Of a DNA stretch of 24,060 bases, positions 15,787 to 22,068 are shown one piece after another. This DNA comes from JBAYJS01 sp041664985 (GTDB lineage Bacteria > Patescibacteriota > Patescibacteriia > Buchananbacterales > UBA6539). Each line of letters starts with the position of its first letter. Position 1 is the stretch's first letter. The position numbers were made by a program, and so were the translations under genes. The notes beneath the pieces were generated by a model, which worked only from the letters and a program-made list of their open reading frames with translations, made no database searches and was not told the origin of the DNA. Location: positions 1 to 24,060 of the forward strand of contig JBAYJS010000014.1 in the NCBI GenBank assembly GCA_041664985.1, in the 5' to 3' direction.

Positions 15787-15835
15787 CGGTTTCCTCCTAG
15801 TTTAGTTTCCGCTTCATGAGCTTCAGCAATTAATT

Positions 15836-15864
15836 GGTATATCATATTTGACTTATTTTGTCAA
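15836..15864 (-). promoter_or_regulatory. Promoter of the membrane protein gene (TTGACA, N14, TGATA)
   Basis: On the minus strand a perfect TTGACA (15864-15859) is followed after 17 bases by TATACC (15841-15836), with TG one base upstream of the -10 (TGATATACC). The start would be near 15829. Two other minus-strand units have the same TTGACA, 14 bases, TGATA layout. Confidence 0.7.
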
Positions 15865-15877
15865 CAGTCGGTATTAA
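15848..15877 (+). promoter_or_regulatory. Possible uvrA promoter, back to back with the minus-strand promoter
   Basis: TTGACT (15848-15853), 18 bases, TATTAA (15872-15877). Its -35 and the minus-strand -35 form an inverted repeat, TTGAC-N7-GTCAA (15848-15864), so RNA polymerase binding in the two directions should be mutually exclusive, or one protein could control both. Confidence 0.45.
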
Positions 15878-15954
15878 TTTTTGGCTAAAAATATAAAAAT
15901 TTTTAATAAAAAAAATGTAAATTATTAATTAGAAATTGAAAATTAATTAATATT

Positions 15955-16017
15955 ATGTCTGAAAAATTCATCACAATTCACGGAGCCCGTGAGCATCCAG
16001 CCTCAAGCCCGAATTAG
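15955..16017 (+). pseudogene. Remnant or decoy copy of the uvrA start (20 codons)
   Basis: ATG at 15955 opens a 20-residue frame that begins MSEKFITIHGAREH and stops at TAG (16015-16017). The true uvrA begins MSENYITIHGAREHN. A run of 23 bases is identical in both (15973-15995 and 16157-16179), whereas the first six codons differ at 7 bases yet mostly keep the amino acids. After the shared part the sequence enters a small inverted-repeat element. It is either an old uvrA start displaced by insertion, or a short upstream reading frame that now competes with uvrA for ribosomes. Confidence 0.7.
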
Positions 16018-16107
16018 AATTTTTAAATTTTTAACTTTAATTCTCAGAGCCGCCTTCGGCTGACATTAACTAAAGATTAACTTTATTTATTGGCTTGAAG
16101 CGGGATG
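15994..16107. mobile_element. Small element with terminal inverted repeats at the uvrA start
   Basis: CATCCAGCCTCAAGCC (15994-16009) and GGCTTGAAGCGGGATG (16092-16107) are imperfect inverted repeats (14 of 16 pair). They bound 114 bases without a gene. Inside is an AT-rich part and a hairpin, AGCCG-CCTT-CGGCT. It lies exactly where the duplicated uvrA start loses similarity to uvrA, as expected for an inserted MITE- or REPIN-like unit. Together with the promoters and decoy it accounts for the gene-free stretch 15787-16138. Confidence 0.6.
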
Positions 16108-16138
16108 AGATTGAGAAGTAGAATGGTAAATATATTTT

Positions 16139-18958
16139 ATGAGTGAGAATTATATTACAATTCACGGAGCCCGTGAGCACAACTTAAAAAATATTAATGC
16201 GGAAATTCCGATTGATAAGCTGACGGTTTTGACCGGTTTATCGGGTTCGGGCAAATCCACGTTAGCTTTTGATACGCTTTATGCCGAAGGTCAGCGCCGG
16301 TACGTTGAATCATTGTCCGCTTACGCCAGGCAGTTTTTAGGCCTGATGAATAAGCCGGACGTTGACAAAATCACCGGGCTTTCGCCGGCCATTTCAATTG
16401 AACAAAAATCAATTTCCCAAAATCCGCGCTCAACTGTGGGTACGATTACTGAAATTGCCGATTATTTGCGTTTGCTTTATGCCCGAATCGGTATTGCTCA
16501 TTGTCCAAACTGCGGTAAAAAAATTAAGCCCCAATCGGCCGAAGCGATTGTGGATATTTTGCTTAAGGAAAAAGTCCAAACCAAAATTCAGATTTTAGCG
16601 CCAGTCATTGTTGGTAAGAAAGGAACCTACGAACAGTTGTTTAAAGATTTACATAAAAAAGGTTTTGGCCGGGTCAGAGTTGATGGCAAAATCTATGAGC
16701 TTGAAGAATGGGAATCAATCAAACTGAAAAAACAAATTAAGCATAATATTGCCATTATTATTGATAATTTGATAATCAAAAAAGGCGTTGAAAGCCGCTT
16801 GACTGAAGCGGTAGAAACGGCGCTGGCTGAAGCCGAAGGTTTGGTTTTGATAGTTATTGGCAAAGAAGAAAAATTATTTTCTCAGCATAATGCTTGTGCT
16901 GATTGCGGAATTTCGTTTGATGAATTGCAACCGCGGATGTTTTCTTTCAATTCGCCGTTTGGCGCTTGTCCGGAATGTCATGGTTTAGGTTTTACCCAAA
17001 ATTTTGATCCGGATTTGGTGGTACCGGATAAAAGTTTGTCTTTGGTTGATGGGGCGATTAAACCCTGGAAAACCTATGGTGAAGGTTGGCGCAATCAACT
17101 ATTGGAAGGTTTGGCCAAATATTATAAATTTGATTTATGGACGCCTTGGAAAAATTTACCGGCTAAAATTCAGGCAGTAGTTCTTTACGGTTCAGAGGCT
17201 GAAATTAAATTTGATATTAAATCTCCCGATCGCGGTATGAGTCACAGTTGGACGGGAAATTTTGAAGGTGTAATTACCCAACTTGAGAGATTATATAAAC
17301 AAACGGAATCGGAATGGCGCCGAGACGAAATGGAAAAATATATGCGCATTGGGCCTTGTCCGGTCTGTGCCGGCAAAAGATTAAAGCCGGAAGTTTTGGC
17401 CGTGACCGTTGGTAATAAAAACATTTGGGAAGTTTCAGAGCTATCCATTGAAAAGCTGCTGGAGTTTATTGATGCAGTGCAATTAAATCCAACCGAGAAA
17501 GAAATTGCCAAACTGATTTTGCGCGAGATTAAAAATCGGCTGCAATTTTTAATTAACGTCGGTTTGGATTATTTAACTTTGTCGCGGGAAGCGCGGACAT
17601 TGTCAGGCGGTGAAGCTCAGCGGATCAGGTTGGCCACTCAAATCGGTTCGGAGCTGCGCGGAGTTTTGTATATTTTAGATGAGCCGTCAATTGGTTTGCA
17701 TCAGCGGGATAATGAAAAATTAATCGATACCTTGCGCCGGTTGCGCGATTTAGGCAATACCGTAATCGTGGTTGAGCACGATGAAGAAACCATTTTAGCC
17801 GCGGATTATGTTATTGATTTAGGTCCGGGCGCGGGGATTCACGGTGGGCATATTGTTTGTTGTGGATCGCCGGATGATATCAAAAAATGTAAAGATTCGG
17901 TTACCGGCCAGTATTTAACCGGCAAAAAGAAAATTGAAATTCCCACTAAACGCCGCAAAGCTTTTGACTATTTAGAAATTATTGGTGCTTCTGAGCATAA
18001 TTTAAAAGGCATTGACGTTAAAATTCCGCTTAAAGTTTTTACTTGCGTCACTGGTGTTTCCGGTTCAGGCAAAAGCACTTTGATTAATGATATTTTGTAT
18101 AAAGTACTATACAAGATTTTTTGGGCCTCAACGGAAAAACCCGGAAAGTATAAAGCCTTGCGCGGCTACGGCCGGCTGGACAAAGCCATTATTGTTGATC
18201 AATCGCCGATTGGCCGTACGCCCAGATCAAATCCGGCCACTTACATTGGCATGTTTACCGCGATTCGCGATTTATTTTCAATGACGGTTGACGCCAAAGC
18301 ACGCGGCTATAAACCCGGTCGGTTCAGTTTTAATGTGGCCGGCGGCCGTTGCGAAGAATGTGAAGGTGATGGTGTCAAAAGAATTGAAATGAATTTTTTG
18401 CCGGATGTTTATATTGAATGTGAAAAATGCAAAGGGGCGCGCTATAATCAGGAAACTTTGGCGATCAAATATAAAGGTAAAAACATTTCGGAGGTTTTAA
18501 ATATGACTGTCGAAGAAGCGTTGGAATTTTTCAAAAATATTCCGGCCATTGCCAATAAACTCCAAACGCTTAATGACGTTGGTTTGGGCTATATTGCTTT
18601 AGGCCAATCAGCCACAACATTATCGGGTGGTGAAGCTCAACGGATAAAATTAACTTCCGAGTTGTCGCGTAAAGGCGGTAACACTTTGTATATTTTGGAT
18701 GAACCAACCACGGGTTTGCATTTTGCTGATGTCAGTCGATTGTTGGAAGTATTAAATCGGTTGGTGGAAAAAGGTAATACGGTTTTAGTGATTGAACACA
18801 ATTTGGATGTGATTAAATCAGCTGACTGGATTATTGATTTGGGTCCGGGTGGTGGTGATAAAGGGGGACGAGTGATTATTGAAGGCACGCCGGAGAAAGT
18901 GGCCAAAGCCGCCAAGTGGAGCTATACCGGAAAATATTTAAAGGAAGTTTTGAAATAA
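16139..18958 (+). CDS. uvrA: UvrABC system protein A, damage-sensing ABC ATPase
   Basis: This 939-residue UvrA is complete. Walker A sites are GLSGSGKST (K39) and GVSGSGKST (about residue 639), and ABC signatures LSGGEAQRI lie at about 489 and 828. Zinc modules are CPNCGKK, CADCG with CPECHG, CPVCAG, and the C-terminal CEECEGDG with CEKCKG. It scans DNA for damage as a dimer and loads UvrB. There is no SD; the start is supported by the conserved IHGAREHNLKNI. Both ends are odd: 41 bases of its start recur at 15955-15995, and its last 36 bases recur at 19420-19455 beyond a nuclease cassette. The present stop TAA (18956-18958) is at the end of the duplicated stretch, so the protein itself is intact. 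Confidence 0.97.
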   Translation: MSENYITIHGAREHNLKNINAEIPIDKLTVLTGLSGSGKSTLAFDTLYAEGQRRYVESLSAYARQFLGLMNKPDVDKITGLSPAISIEQKSISQNPRSTVGTITEIADYLRLLYARIGIAHCPNCGKKIKPQSAEAIVDILLKEKVQTKIQILAPVIVGKKGTYEQLFKDLHKKGFGRVRVDGKIYELEEWESIKLKKQIKHNIAIIIDNLIIKKGVESRLTEAVETALAEAEGLVLIVIGKEEKLFSQHNACADCGISFDELQPRMFSFNSPFGACPECHGLGFTQNFDPDLVVPDKSLSLVDGAIKPWKTYGEGWRNQLLEGLAKYYKFDLWTPWKNLPAKIQAVVLYGSEAEIKFDIKSPDRGMSHSWTGNFEGVITQLERLYKQTESEWRRDEMEKYMRIGPCPVCAGKRLKPEVLAVTVGNKNIWEVSELSIEKLLEFIDAVQLNPTEKEIAKLILREIKNRLQFLINVGLDYLTLSREARTLSGGEAQRIRLATQIGSELRGVLYILDEPSIGLHQRDNEKLIDTLRRLRDLGNTVIVVEHDEETILAADYVIDLGPGAGIHGGHIVCCGSPDDIKKCKDSVTGQYLTGKKKIEIPTKRRKAFDYLEIIGASEHNLKGIDVKIPLKVFTCVTGVSGSGKSTLINDILYKVLYKIFWASTEKPGKYKALRGYGRLDKAIIVDQSPIGRTPRSNPATYIGMFTAIRDLFSMTVDAKARGYKPGRFSFNVAGGRCEECEGDGVKRIEMNFLPDVYIECEKCKGARYNQETLAIKYKGKNISEVLNMTVEEALEFFKNIPAIANKLQTLNDVGLGYIALGQSATTLSGGEAQRIKLTSELSRKGGNTLYILDEPTTGLHFADVSRLLEVLNRLVEKGNTVLVIEHNLDVIKSADWIIDLGPGGGDKGGRVIIEGTPEKVAKAAKWSYTGKYLKEVLK
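18923..18958 (+). repeat. Direct repeat, left copy (uvrA 3' end)
   Basis: These 36 bases are the last codons and stop of uvrA. They recur at 19420-19455 with one mismatch (A18926 versus G19423); the last 32 bases are identical. The copies flank the DUF559 cassette. Confidence 0.9.
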
Positions 18959-18976
18959 TTTTTGATTTAATTTTTT

Positions 18977-19060
18977 CTCCCTTCTCCTTTGGGAGAAGGG
19001 ACGGGGATGAGGGAGGAATCAGAGAATGCCCTCACCCTACCCTCTCCCGAAGGGAGAGGG
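18977..19060. repeat. Inverted doublet of CCCTC-type palindromes (REPIN-like)
   Basis: The first unit (18977-19013) is, read on the minus strand, CCCTCATCCCCGTCCCTTCT and onward through a 9-bp hairpin; it nearly matches the unit at 15075-15112. The second unit (19029-19060), on the plus strand, is CCCTCACCCTA followed by CCCTCTCCC-GAA-GGGAGAGGG. Two facing palindromes separated by 15 bases match the general form of a REP doublet. Confidence 0.75.
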
Positions 19061-19071
19061 ATTGTAAGAGT

Positions 19072-19410
19072 ATGAAAAATCGATTAGTGAAGTTAGCCAG
19101 AATATTGAGAAAAAATCAGACACCCTATGAAAGTAAACTCTGGTGTTTGCTACGCGACAAGAGGTTGGAGGGTTTGAAATTCCGGCGACAATATCCGATT
19201 GGAATTTATATTGTTGATTTCTGTTGTTTTGAAAAGAAATTAATTATTGAATTGGATGGTGGCCACCATAACCAAAATGAACAAATCAAAAATGATCAGA
19301 AAAGAGATCAATATTTAATCAATCAAGGATATAAAATCTTAAGATTTTGGAATAATGATTTAGATAATAATATTGAAGGTGTAATTGAAAAAATATTAAT
19401 TAGTCTTTAA
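19072..19410 (+). CDS. DUF559-domain (Vsr-like) endonuclease
   Basis: This 112-residue protein has the typical DUF559 pattern: KLARILRKNQTPYESKLW at the N terminus, then LKFRRQYPIGIYIVDF, IIELDGGHHNQ, and a C-terminal GYKILRFWNNDL. The DF, E-x-D-G and Q/H residues resemble the active site of Vsr and other PD-(D/E)xK-fold nucleases. Biochemical function in this family is poorly known. The frame is open upstream through the palindromes to base 18916, but the ATG at 19072 is chosen because homology begins there and GTAAGAG gives a modest SD. It is the only gene of the cassette duplicating the uvrA end, and similar proteins are often annotated next to this kind of palindrome, which fits a role in the element's own spread. 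That role is inference. Confidence 0.85.
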   Translation: MKNRLVKLARILRKNQTPYESKLWCLLRDKRLEGLKFRRQYPIGIYIVDFCCFEKKLIIELDGGHHNQNEQIKNDQKRDQYLINQGYKILRFWNNDLDNNIEGVIEKILISL

Positions 19411-19419
19411 TCTAATTTT

Positions 19420-19455
19420 TATGCCGGAAAATATTTAAAGGAAGTTTTGAAATAA
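19420..19455 (+). repeat. Direct repeat, right copy (relic of the uvrA 3' end)
   Basis: This copy of the uvrA tail has no gene in front of it: the preceding bases belong to the nuclease cassette. It runs into an A tract and a hairpin (19460-19484), probably the original downstream border of uvrA. Confidence 0.9.
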
Positions 19456-19484
19456 AAAAAGTGACCAAGTAATACATGGTCACT
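19454..19484 (-). terminator. Strong terminator of the small minus-strand gene
   Basis: On the minus strand AGTGACCA (19484-19477) pairs with TGGTCACT (19467-19460) in a perfect 8-bp stem with a 9-base loop, and seven T follow (19460-19454, one shared with the stem). It lies 29 bases past the stop of the gene at 19513-19725 and touches the uvrA tail relic. Confidence 0.85.
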
Positions 19485-19512
19485 GTGTCCTTAGGTAAGA
19501 GCGATTCCTCCC

Positions 19513-19725
19513 TCAAATTGACGAGACCCTTGCGATGTCGGCGATCGGTATACTTATCCGCTTTGCTGAATCACGACAGCGATTATTCGTAGCTATGACA
19601 TCAAGTTCTACTGATTCTTCGTTGCAACCAACAACCTTGGCTCGATAGACAGTGCTACCGACCATTAAAATCCAAAAGTTGGTATTGCCGACCAGTCCCT
19701 TAATCCTTGATTTGATTGTCTCCAT
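19513..19725 (-). CDS. Small hypothetical protein, possibly SH3/Sm-barrel-like
   Basis: This 70-residue protein has a good SD (AGGAG, 19736-19732, 6 bases before the ATG) and a strong terminator, so it is probably real. The sequence alternates short beta-like strands: FWILMVG, YRAKVVGCNEESVELDVIA, KRISIPIADIARVS. The pattern of a G/N turn inside KVVGCNEESVELDV and a final hydrophobic strand IPIADIARV recalls small five-stranded barrels such as Sm-like or SH3-like folds. That is only a resemblance; I do not recognise the family. It is minus-strand, like the membrane protein and the two candidate RNAs, and lies between the nuclease cassette and uvrC. Confidence 0.6.
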   Translation of the reverse strand: METIKSRIKGLVGNTNFWILMVGSTVYRAKVVGCNEESVELDVIATNNRCRDSAKRISIPIADIARVSSI

Positions 19726-19788
19726 TTCCGTCTCCTGTAGTGGATTGTCTAAGGTTTAACCTCTCTGACTTTAAGTGGCAAATGGTTA

Positions 19789-19797
19789 GATTTATCA
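19789..19797 (-). promoter_or_regulatory. Possible extended -10 of the small minus-strand gene
   Basis: TGATAAATC on the minus strand (19797-19789) has the TGATA start shared with the other minus-strand promoters, but no TTGACA lies 14 bases upstream. The start would be near 19782, about 57 bases before the ATG. Confidence 0.35.
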
Positions 19798-19860
19798 GTT
19801 AAAGTCAAAGGATTTTTGAATCTGACGTATATATTATTAAAAAATTTTTAGATTTTGTCA

Positions 19861-21441
19861 ATGCAAGAATTAAGTAAAAAAATTCAGCAGGCGCCAAAAC
19901 AACCGGGTTGTTATTTGTTTAAAAATAAAGCCGGTAAGATTATTTATGTCGGTAAAGCCAAGAATTTAAAAAATCGGGTTGGTTGGTATTTTAAAAAAGA
20001 AAATCAGGTTTTTAAAACCAAAGATTTGGCAGCAGAAATTTATGAAGTTGAATTTTTCATTACCGATAACGAAGTTGAGGCTTTGCTTTTGGAATCGGCT
20101 TTGATTAAAAAACATCAGCCAAAATATAATATCCAGCTTAAATCCGGCGATCGTTACGCTTACATCAAAATTACCAAAGAAAAATGGCCCAGGCTGGCAA
20201 CTGAGCGAAATGTAAAAAAAGGCGATCAGGTGTTTGGGCCGTATCCTTTTGGTCAAGCCAGACAGCAAGCCATCAGGCTGGCAAATAATTTGTTTAAATT
20301 GCGAGTTTGCCGAAATTTACCCAAGCGGGCTTGTTTACTTTGGCATATCAAATTATGCAGCGCGCCCTGTATTGGCCAAATTTCCGAAGTGGAGTATCAA
20401 AAAAATATTGATAAAGCCGAGTTGCTTTTGAAAGGTCAAACCAAAGAATTGATTTGCCAGTTGGAAAGTGAGATGAAAGAATTTTCCGGTGATTTGAATT
20501 ACGAAAAAGCCAAAAGTCGCCGCGATCAAATTTTAGCTTTAAAAAATATTTCTGAAAGACAAAAAGTTTCGTTGCAAAAAAAATACAATCAAGACGTTAT
20601 TAATTATCTCAAGCAGCCGAATAAAATTGTAGTTCAGCTTTTTAATATCAATAAAGGCATAATTTCCGGCCGGAAAGAATTGGAAATAAAAACGCCGTTG
20701 TTTTCCGATCCGGCCGAAAGCCTGGCTGATTTTATCCGGCAGTATTATTTTTCAGCCGATTTACCCGAAGAAATAATTTTACCGATTCAAATTTCGGAAG
20801 TTTTGCTTTTGGAAAAATATTTATCAAAAATTGCCGGGCGGAATATAAAAATTTTCGTACCTAAAAAAGGCGATAAGCTTAAATTATTGGAACTGGTTAA
20901 AAAGAATTTACAAGCCAATTTAAAAACCGGCACCGGCGGTCTGCTTGAGCTGCAGGAAAAATTAAGTTTGCCGACTTTGCCGCGGATAATTGAATGTTTT
21001 GATATTTCCAATTTAGGGCCGACCAATATGGTTGCTTCAATGGTGCAGTTTGTCGATGGTGTGCCGGATAAAAATAATTACCGGCGGTTTAAAATTAAAA
21101 CCGTAACCGGCCAGTCTGATTTTGCCGCCATGAAAGAAGTGGTTTATCGCCGCTATTATGGTTTAATTAAAGACAAAGCCAAATTTCCCGATTTGATTAT
21201 GGTTGATGGGGGCAAGCCGCAATTATCCGCGGCTTTAAGTTCTCTGAAGGAATTGGGCTTGCAAGTGCCGCTAATTGCTTTAGCCAAACGGCAGGAAGAA
21301 ATTTTTACTTTAAATCATCAATATCCGATAACTTTAAACAAAAAATCCGCCGGTTTAAAACAAATTCAGCGGATTCGGGACGAAGCTCATCGTTTCGCAA
21401 TTAAATATCATCGACTTTTACGAAGTCAAAAAGATTTTTAA
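19861..21441 (+). CDS. uvrC: UvrABC system protein C, dual-incision nuclease, lacking the C-terminal HhH domain
   Basis: The ATG at 19861 is preferred to TTG at 19855. The 526-residue protein has an N-terminal GIY-YIG nuclease (QPGCYLFKNKAGKIIYVGKA), four cysteines C150, C158, C166 and C170 that match the reported UvrC Fe-S cluster ligands, and a UVR motif (about 195-230, DLNYEKAKSRRDQI). An RNase H-like nuclease follows, with Asp in IECFDISN and VDGGKPQ, and RDEAHRFA at the end. It makes both cuts beside a UvrB-marked lesion. Bacterial UvrC is usually about 600 residues and ends with a tandem helix-hairpin-helix (HhH) domain. Here the stop comes about 15 residues after RDEAHRFA, and no HhH is encoded downstream in any frame I read. 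A terminator for a convergent minus-strand transcript begins at its stop. Confidence 0.95.
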   Translation: MQELSKKIQQAPKQPGCYLFKNKAGKIIYVGKAKNLKNRVGWYFKKENQVFKTKDLAAEIYEVEFFITDNEVEALLLESALIKKHQPKYNIQLKSGDRYAYIKITKEKWPRLATERNVKKGDQVFGPYPFGQARQQAIRLANNLFKLRVCRNLPKRACLLWHIKLCSAPCIGQISEVEYQKNIDKAELLLKGQTKELICQLESEMKEFSGDLNYEKAKSRRDQILALKNISERQKVSLQKKYNQDVINYLKQPNKIVVQLFNINKGIISGRKELEIKTPLFSDPAESLADFIRQYYFSADLPEEIILPIQISEVLLLEKYLSKIAGRNIKIFVPKKGDKLKLLELVKKNLQANLKTGTGGLLELQEKLSLPTLPRIIECFDISNLGPTNMVASMVQFVDGVPDKNNYRRFKIKTVTGQSDFAAMKEVVYRRYYGLIKDKAKFPDLIMVDGGKPQLSAALSSLKELGLQVPLIALAKRQEEIFTLNHQYPITLNKKSAGLKQIQRIRDEAHRFAIKYHRLLRSQKDF

Positions 21442-21483
21442 AAAAATAACCGGCTTGGTTTTTCCAGTGGAATGCAAGCCGGT
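21440..21483 (-). terminator. Terminator of candidate RNA 1
   Basis: On the minus strand ACCGGCTTG and CAAGCCGGT (21483-21475 and 21457-21449) form a 9-bp stem with an inner TTCC/GGAA pairing, followed by TTATTTTTTT. The plus strand has no T run, so it serves minus-strand transcription arriving at the uvrC end. Confidence 0.85.
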
Positions 21484-21734
21484 GAGTAGAGCCGTTAATT
21501 GAGGCCAATGGTCAATGAATGCCTATTTTTAGCACTTAGACAAGGCGAGTTGAGTAACCGGCCAGTCCCAGACCAGATGTGGTCTTGTTCCCCTAAGGTT
21601 AGGGCGATCCCGAAGAGCATGTCTGTCTGATATTATTTAGGATTGTGGGTTGCCGGCCTTTTGTTGACCAAGCAACAAATTCTCTTACTTTTTCAAAAGA
21701 CTCGACAGACGAAGCCAGCTGACAGCCAAGAGAA
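21445..21734 (-). ncRNA. Candidate structured non-coding RNA 1 (about 290 nt), unknown family
   Basis: A consensus promoter (21769-21741) and a strong terminator (21483-21440) delimit this unit. No convincing protein is encoded: the longest ATG frame is 41 codons (starting MLFGIALTLGEQ) with no SD. Reading the minus strand, there are many local pairings: ATTCTCTT with AAGAGAAT (enclosing about 40 bases), TTGTTG-CTTGGT-CAACAA, CCCTAA-CC-TTAGGG, AGACCA-CATC-TGGTCT, and CCGGC...CCC with GGG...GCCGG enclosing the last two. I looked for RNase P, 6S, SRP and tmRNA hallmarks and found none that fit. It may be a new regulatory or structural RNA; alternatively a short-peptide mRNA. Confidence 0.5.
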
Positions 21735-21740
21735 TGATTT

Positions 21741-21769
21741 AGGCTATCATTATTTTTAGTTTTTGTCAA
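21741..21769 (-). promoter_or_regulatory. Promoter of candidate RNA 1 (TTGACA, N14, TGATA)
   Basis: On the minus strand TTGACA (21769-21764) and, after 17 bases, TAGCCT (21746-21741), with the extended TG (TGATAGCCT). The start would be near 21734. Confidence 0.65.
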
Positions 21770-21783
21770 TCATTTTTTAAGAT

Positions 21784-21824
21784 AAAAAAAGAGGCAAGAC
21801 TCTGTTTTTTTACAGATTCTTGCC
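21784..21824 (-). terminator. Terminator of candidate RNA 2
   Basis: On the minus strand a 13-bp stem with one mismatch pairs GGCAAGAATCTGT (21824-21812) with ACAGAGTCTTGCC (21805-21793) around a six-A loop. TC and seven T (21790-21784) follow. Confidence 0.9.
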
Positions 21825-21859
21825 CGGGGATAATTGCCAGGGAGCGAGAGACTCCCTGA

Positions 21860-21943
21860 CCTTGGCTAGATAACTAAACTGATTAGTTGGTTGACGGTTT
21901 GTCAGACTGTCAAGCTGATCAGCCAGATGGCCAAGGTTTTTTT
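21860..21943 (+). terminator. Long-loop stem with a T run on the plus strand
   Basis: CCTTGGC (21860-21866) pairs with GCCAAGG (21930-21936) and seven T follow (21937-21943) on the plus strand. The 63-base interior folds into smaller hairpins. It could stop plus-strand transcripts leaving uvrC, or simply be the multibranch core of candidate RNA 2 with an A run before it. Confidence 0.35.
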
Positions 21944-22032
21944 GGATTGGCTGGTTTCAAATAACCACTGAAAAAAGATACCATCTGCAGCGTTGGGCTT
22001 TGACACAGCAGTTGCGCTTGAAGGTCGGGCGA

Positions 22033-22068
22033 TCACTGCTGCGGCTTTGGTCTTTTGTCAGTTGCCAT
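22033..22068 (-). CDS. Possible 11-residue peptide within candidate RNA 2
   Basis: The minus-strand ATG at 22068 is preceded, 7 bases away, by GGGGAGGG (22083-22076), one of the best SDs in the window. The frame is MATDKRPKPQQ and then TGA. The reading frame stays open for about 37 more codons after the TGA, ending in ...KKPWPSG. This could be a tiny peptide, a control peptide, or a chance purine run in an RNA. Basic and proline-containing, it has no recognised homologue. Confidence 0.25.
   Translation of the reverse strand: MATDKRPKPQQ

Larger units (their letters stand above)
18959..19419 (+). mobile_element. DUF559 nuclease cassette inserted at the uvrA stop
   Basis: This 461-base segment lies exactly between two copies of the uvrA 3' end. 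It starts with an inverted doublet of palindromic repeats (18977-19060) and then carries one DUF559-type nuclease gene (19072-19410). Downstream of the right copy is the A-run and hairpin that look like the ancestral gene border. The layout reads as an insertion that rebuilt or duplicated the end of its target gene, so uvrA was not harmed. There is no transposase. Confidence 0.65.

Noticed and set aside
15502..15819. A 105-codon plus-strand frame opposite the membrane protein
   Set aside because: It lacks an SD and domain features; the minus-strand gene has an SD, promoter, terminator and membrane helices.
15075..19060. A CRISPR array
   Set aside because: The repeated palindromes are few, unevenly spaced and inverted, with no unit of regular repeats and spacers and no cas genes.
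18916..19071. A longer version of the DUF559 protein starting at 18916
   Set aside because: The extra 52 residues translate the uvrA end and the palindromic repeats (PHPTLSRRERD), not a conserved domain. The ATG at 19072 fits the family start.
22033..22068. UGA recoded as glycine, as in Gracilibacteria, making the 11-codon frame longer
   Set aside because: All long genes in the window are open without in-frame TGA, and TGA is the natural stop at 7517-7519 and 10879-10881. The standard bacterial code fits.
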